Positions 35,855 through 38,223 of a stretch of 38,223 nucleotides of DNA are shown here, one piece after another. How positions within the stretch are numbered: position 1 is the stretch's first letter; the number at the start of each line of letters is the position of its first letter. The DNA comes from Parachlorella kessleri (lineage: Eukaryota > Chlorophyta > Trebouxiophyceae > Chlorellales > Chlorellaceae): contig BBXU01000308.1 of the NCBI GenBank assembly GCA_001598975.1, positions 1 through 38,223 of the forward strand. The letters run 5' to 3'. Both the position numbers and the translations under genes were made by a program. The notes beneath the pieces are model-generated. The model had not been told where the DNA came from, did not search any database, and saw only the letters and a program-made list of their open reading frames with translations.

Positions 35855-38174
35855 CTATGATGCTTCGCGGAGGCTGCTGCTGCCGCCGCTGTGGGGGTGT
35901 AGCCGATGACTATACTCCAATAACGCCTGCTGCCCTTCTCGCGACTCGACATCGCTGTCAACGTCTTCGTCTCCAGTGTGTTTTCTGCAGGCAGGACGAC
36001 AGCAAAAAGAATCGAAGGGCACATATCCAGTGAGATTGCAAGCCGGTAAGTGGTGTGATGTGACTTCCACATTATATTGCGTGATGCTGAAAGAACTGCG
36101 TCCTCATCTGCACACGGTAGTACCCCGTCAAATGCTTGGTATAGTTTCCCTCACCGTTTTGGAGGCTTCCCAAAGAGTGACATAAGCGGGTGTAATGGCT
36201 TAGTCACCAAAACCTTGCCAGTGTCCCGCGCGGTGGTCCAGGTGCGCTGGCCCACATCCTGTAACCGGTCAGTCGTCTGCTGCACAGTGTCAGTAACCAC
36301 ACCTGCAGGCAAGAAGGCGGGGCAAACCAGCATTGGTGTACAGGCCCACCGACCCCATGCGTCATGCGGCAAACCTGGTGCACCGTGCCAGTGACAGCAC
36401 CGGGAGAACAAAACACCACGCACATCCAGACACAACGAGCGACCCCAGACGCTTCTCGAAGGGAGGAGAGAGTAGCTGGAACAGCTCTGCTTGCAAAAGG
36501 AGTAATGATTGCCCATGGACCGCATCCAACATCATAATCTTGGTAGGTGAGCAGACGGGTGCCTAAGGGTTTTTAGCCCTACATACCAACCTTCCAACCT
36601 GTTTCTTGGCTGCCAATACCAATACAGCACGATGACTCACCCTGCACGTCACTGACCACATCTGTCACGTCAAACATAACCTTGACGTTCTTGAAGAAGC
36701 CGGGCGGGGGTCTGCTGGGGTCCATGTAATCCTGCAGCACCGCATAGCACAGCACAGCAGGCAGCAGTAAGACTGCGAAGGAAGAGCCCACGAGTACCCC
36801 ATACATTATGGGTGCGCAGTCAGGCTGGAGCAGAGCCCTGCCCAACCCAGGGAACAAACGTCCAGCAGGCAGGGACACCACTTGCTTCTTAAGTGCACAC
36901 CATCATAGCGTGAGGTGCAGCTCTGCTCCGTCATGGCGGATCAAGGTTGATCAAGGGTTATCATCATGCGTCAGGCCCAGCCACAAACCAAGCCCAGCCC
37001 TGCGCACCCTCGGCGGGAAGGCATGCGCGTGCATGACCGCGGCCAGGAACATCTCCACGCAGATGAGGAAGTTCTGCAGCCCCGCCGCCACGTCGTCCGC
37101 GTCATAGGTGGACCAGTCCGCAGAGCGGATGAGCCCCAGCTTGGCCATAATGGCAAGGGCCACCGACTGCCAGTAGGAGAAGAACACCACCGCCTGCAAG
37201 GGCCCATAGGCAGGAGGGGCTGTCAAGAGAGGGCACAAGGGGGACGAGCACCAGATTGGGCATTATCATCAATGCCATTTTAACAAAGCACCACCGCCCG
37301 GCAAGGCCAGCTGGCATCAATGAAGGAGACCAATCCACAGCTGGCACCCCGCTAGGCTGCTGTTCGACCTCTTGTGGTAATGTGTATTCCACATTTAGAC
37401 CTAATCCAGGACGGCAGGGTATTGCACAATGCCACGGATTCAACGCTCCCGGGAGCAATTAAGGACAGGGAGATGGTACATGTGATGTTGGACAGCTTTT
37501 AACTGAGTCCAGGAGCAGCAGCTCTCACGCACATCAAGCACGAGAGGCACGCACATCAAAGCAGCCCACCTCCTCCCCGCACATGCAACCACCCATCAAT
37601 CAGCGAGCAATCGTCGGAGCCACCACCACCGCCCACCTTGATCACTATGAACTTGGACAAGGGCCGGATGGGTGCCAGCTCGACGTAGGTAGCATGGTAC
37701 AGCAGCACCAGGCAGTACAGCGCCAGCATCTGAGTGCAGTTATTCACAAAGGCCACATAGGGGTAGGCCCGGTCGCCCCGAAACTCCCCATCACCGTACA
37801 CGCCTGCACAGTCAACGAGGGGGTCACACTGTGGCCTGGTCTGCCTGCTTTGGTGCATGTGCGAGGGACCAGGGCCATTAATGCCAGGGCCTCCCATACT
37901 CAAGCCTTGCTGTCCTAACTTTGACGACAGGTTTGACGCCACACAGAGGCAAGTAATGTCCACCTCCTAAAGTGTTGCAAAACGCCTCATTCGACTAACC
38001 TCTGAACTTGAATCAGTTGGCAAACTCACCAAACAGGTTGCACACCACGGACACCAAAGTCATCAGCGGCCGGGCAATGACGTATGCCAGCACGCCCTTC
38101 TTTGTTTCCCAGAAGAAGTCCTCCCCCATGGCCCACGGCTGCAGCAGGTAGTTGGCGGGCCAAAGGTGCTCGAC
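35855..38174 (-). CDS. TMEM184/LAZ1 (DUF300, OST-alpha-like) membrane protein, 5' end beyond the window
   Basis: Six exons in phase (38030-38174, 37637-37803, 37008-37193, 36641-36731, 36155-36302, 35855-35984) encode the last 288 residues; 38175-38223 is intron. Family motifs: NYLLQPWAMGEDFFWETKKG, KKGVLAYVIARPLMT, then TM segments around NNCTQMLALYCLVLLYHATY, VELAPIRPLSKFIVIK, AVVFFSYWQSVALAIMAKLG, DDVAAGLQNFLICVEMFLAA, VMHAHAF, and after the membrane part NVKVMFDVTDVVSDVQ. The C-terminal tail after the membrane part is hydrophilic and becomes acidic (HTGDEDVDSDVESRE). Relatives are multi-pass membrane proteins linked to organic solute transport and, in plants, to brassinosteroid signalling and cell death (LAZ1). 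The last donor overlaps a TGA, so retaining that intron would end the protein at PPKR. Confidence 0.93.
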
Positions 38175-38223
38175 CTGCGCAGCGCAGCATGTGCAGCATG
38201 GTCATGAAGAGGGGAGGGTGGGA

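Overview
The window is nuclear DNA from an intron-rich eukaryote, most likely a green alga (Chlorophyta, trebouxiophyte-like). The evidence is: GC-rich coding exons of about 50-200 bp cut by many GT-AG introns (typical donor gtgagt/gtgggt, acceptor tgcag); plant-type families (monodehydroascorbate reductase, a pantothenate kinase fused to a DUF89 phosphatase, SH3-less PEX13, LAZ1/TMEM184); and an interstitial TTTAGGG-type telomere-like stretch. No species can be named from sequence alone. I reconstructed the genes by joining exons whose splice phases agree. All joins are predictions, and most single-frame long ORFs are shadows.

Layout, left to right. 1-3967 (-): monodehydroascorbate reductase, 3' end unresolved at the window edge. 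4567-5775 (-): unidentified 225-residue protein. 6617-18113 (-): a 25-exon, 1257-residue bifunctional pantothenate kinase / DUF89 damage-control phosphatase carrying a ~340-residue low-complexity insertion inside the phosphatase domain. 18596/18889-20786 (+): PEX13, divergent from the kinase. 21575-23414 (-): LYAR-type zinc-finger protein with a lysine-rich tail. 24683-26299 (-): classical short-chain dehydrogenase. 26942-29818 (-): Vps62/DUF946-like protein with a second large low-complexity insertion. 29871-30406 (-): 95-residue CX9C-motif protein only 52 bp upstream of the Vps62-like start. 31391-32937 and 33452-34868 (-): tandem maltose/galactoside O-acetyltransferase paralogues with identical intron positions. 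35855-38174 (-): C-terminal part of a TMEM184/LAZ1 membrane protein that continues beyond the window.

All confident genes but PEX13 lie on the minus strand. The products belong to unrelated housekeeping roles (ascorbate recycling, CoA synthesis and repair, peroxisomal import, nucleolar function, sugar acetylation, membrane transport), so this is an ordinary chromosomal neighbourhood and not a pathway cluster. The unusual aspects are structural. Disordered insertions sit in giant single exons. Exon heads are copied into the preceding intron at several places. There is a very tight same-strand gene pair, and one splice donor overlaps a stop codon. I saw no mobile element with coding capacity, CRISPR array, rRNA or tRNA.
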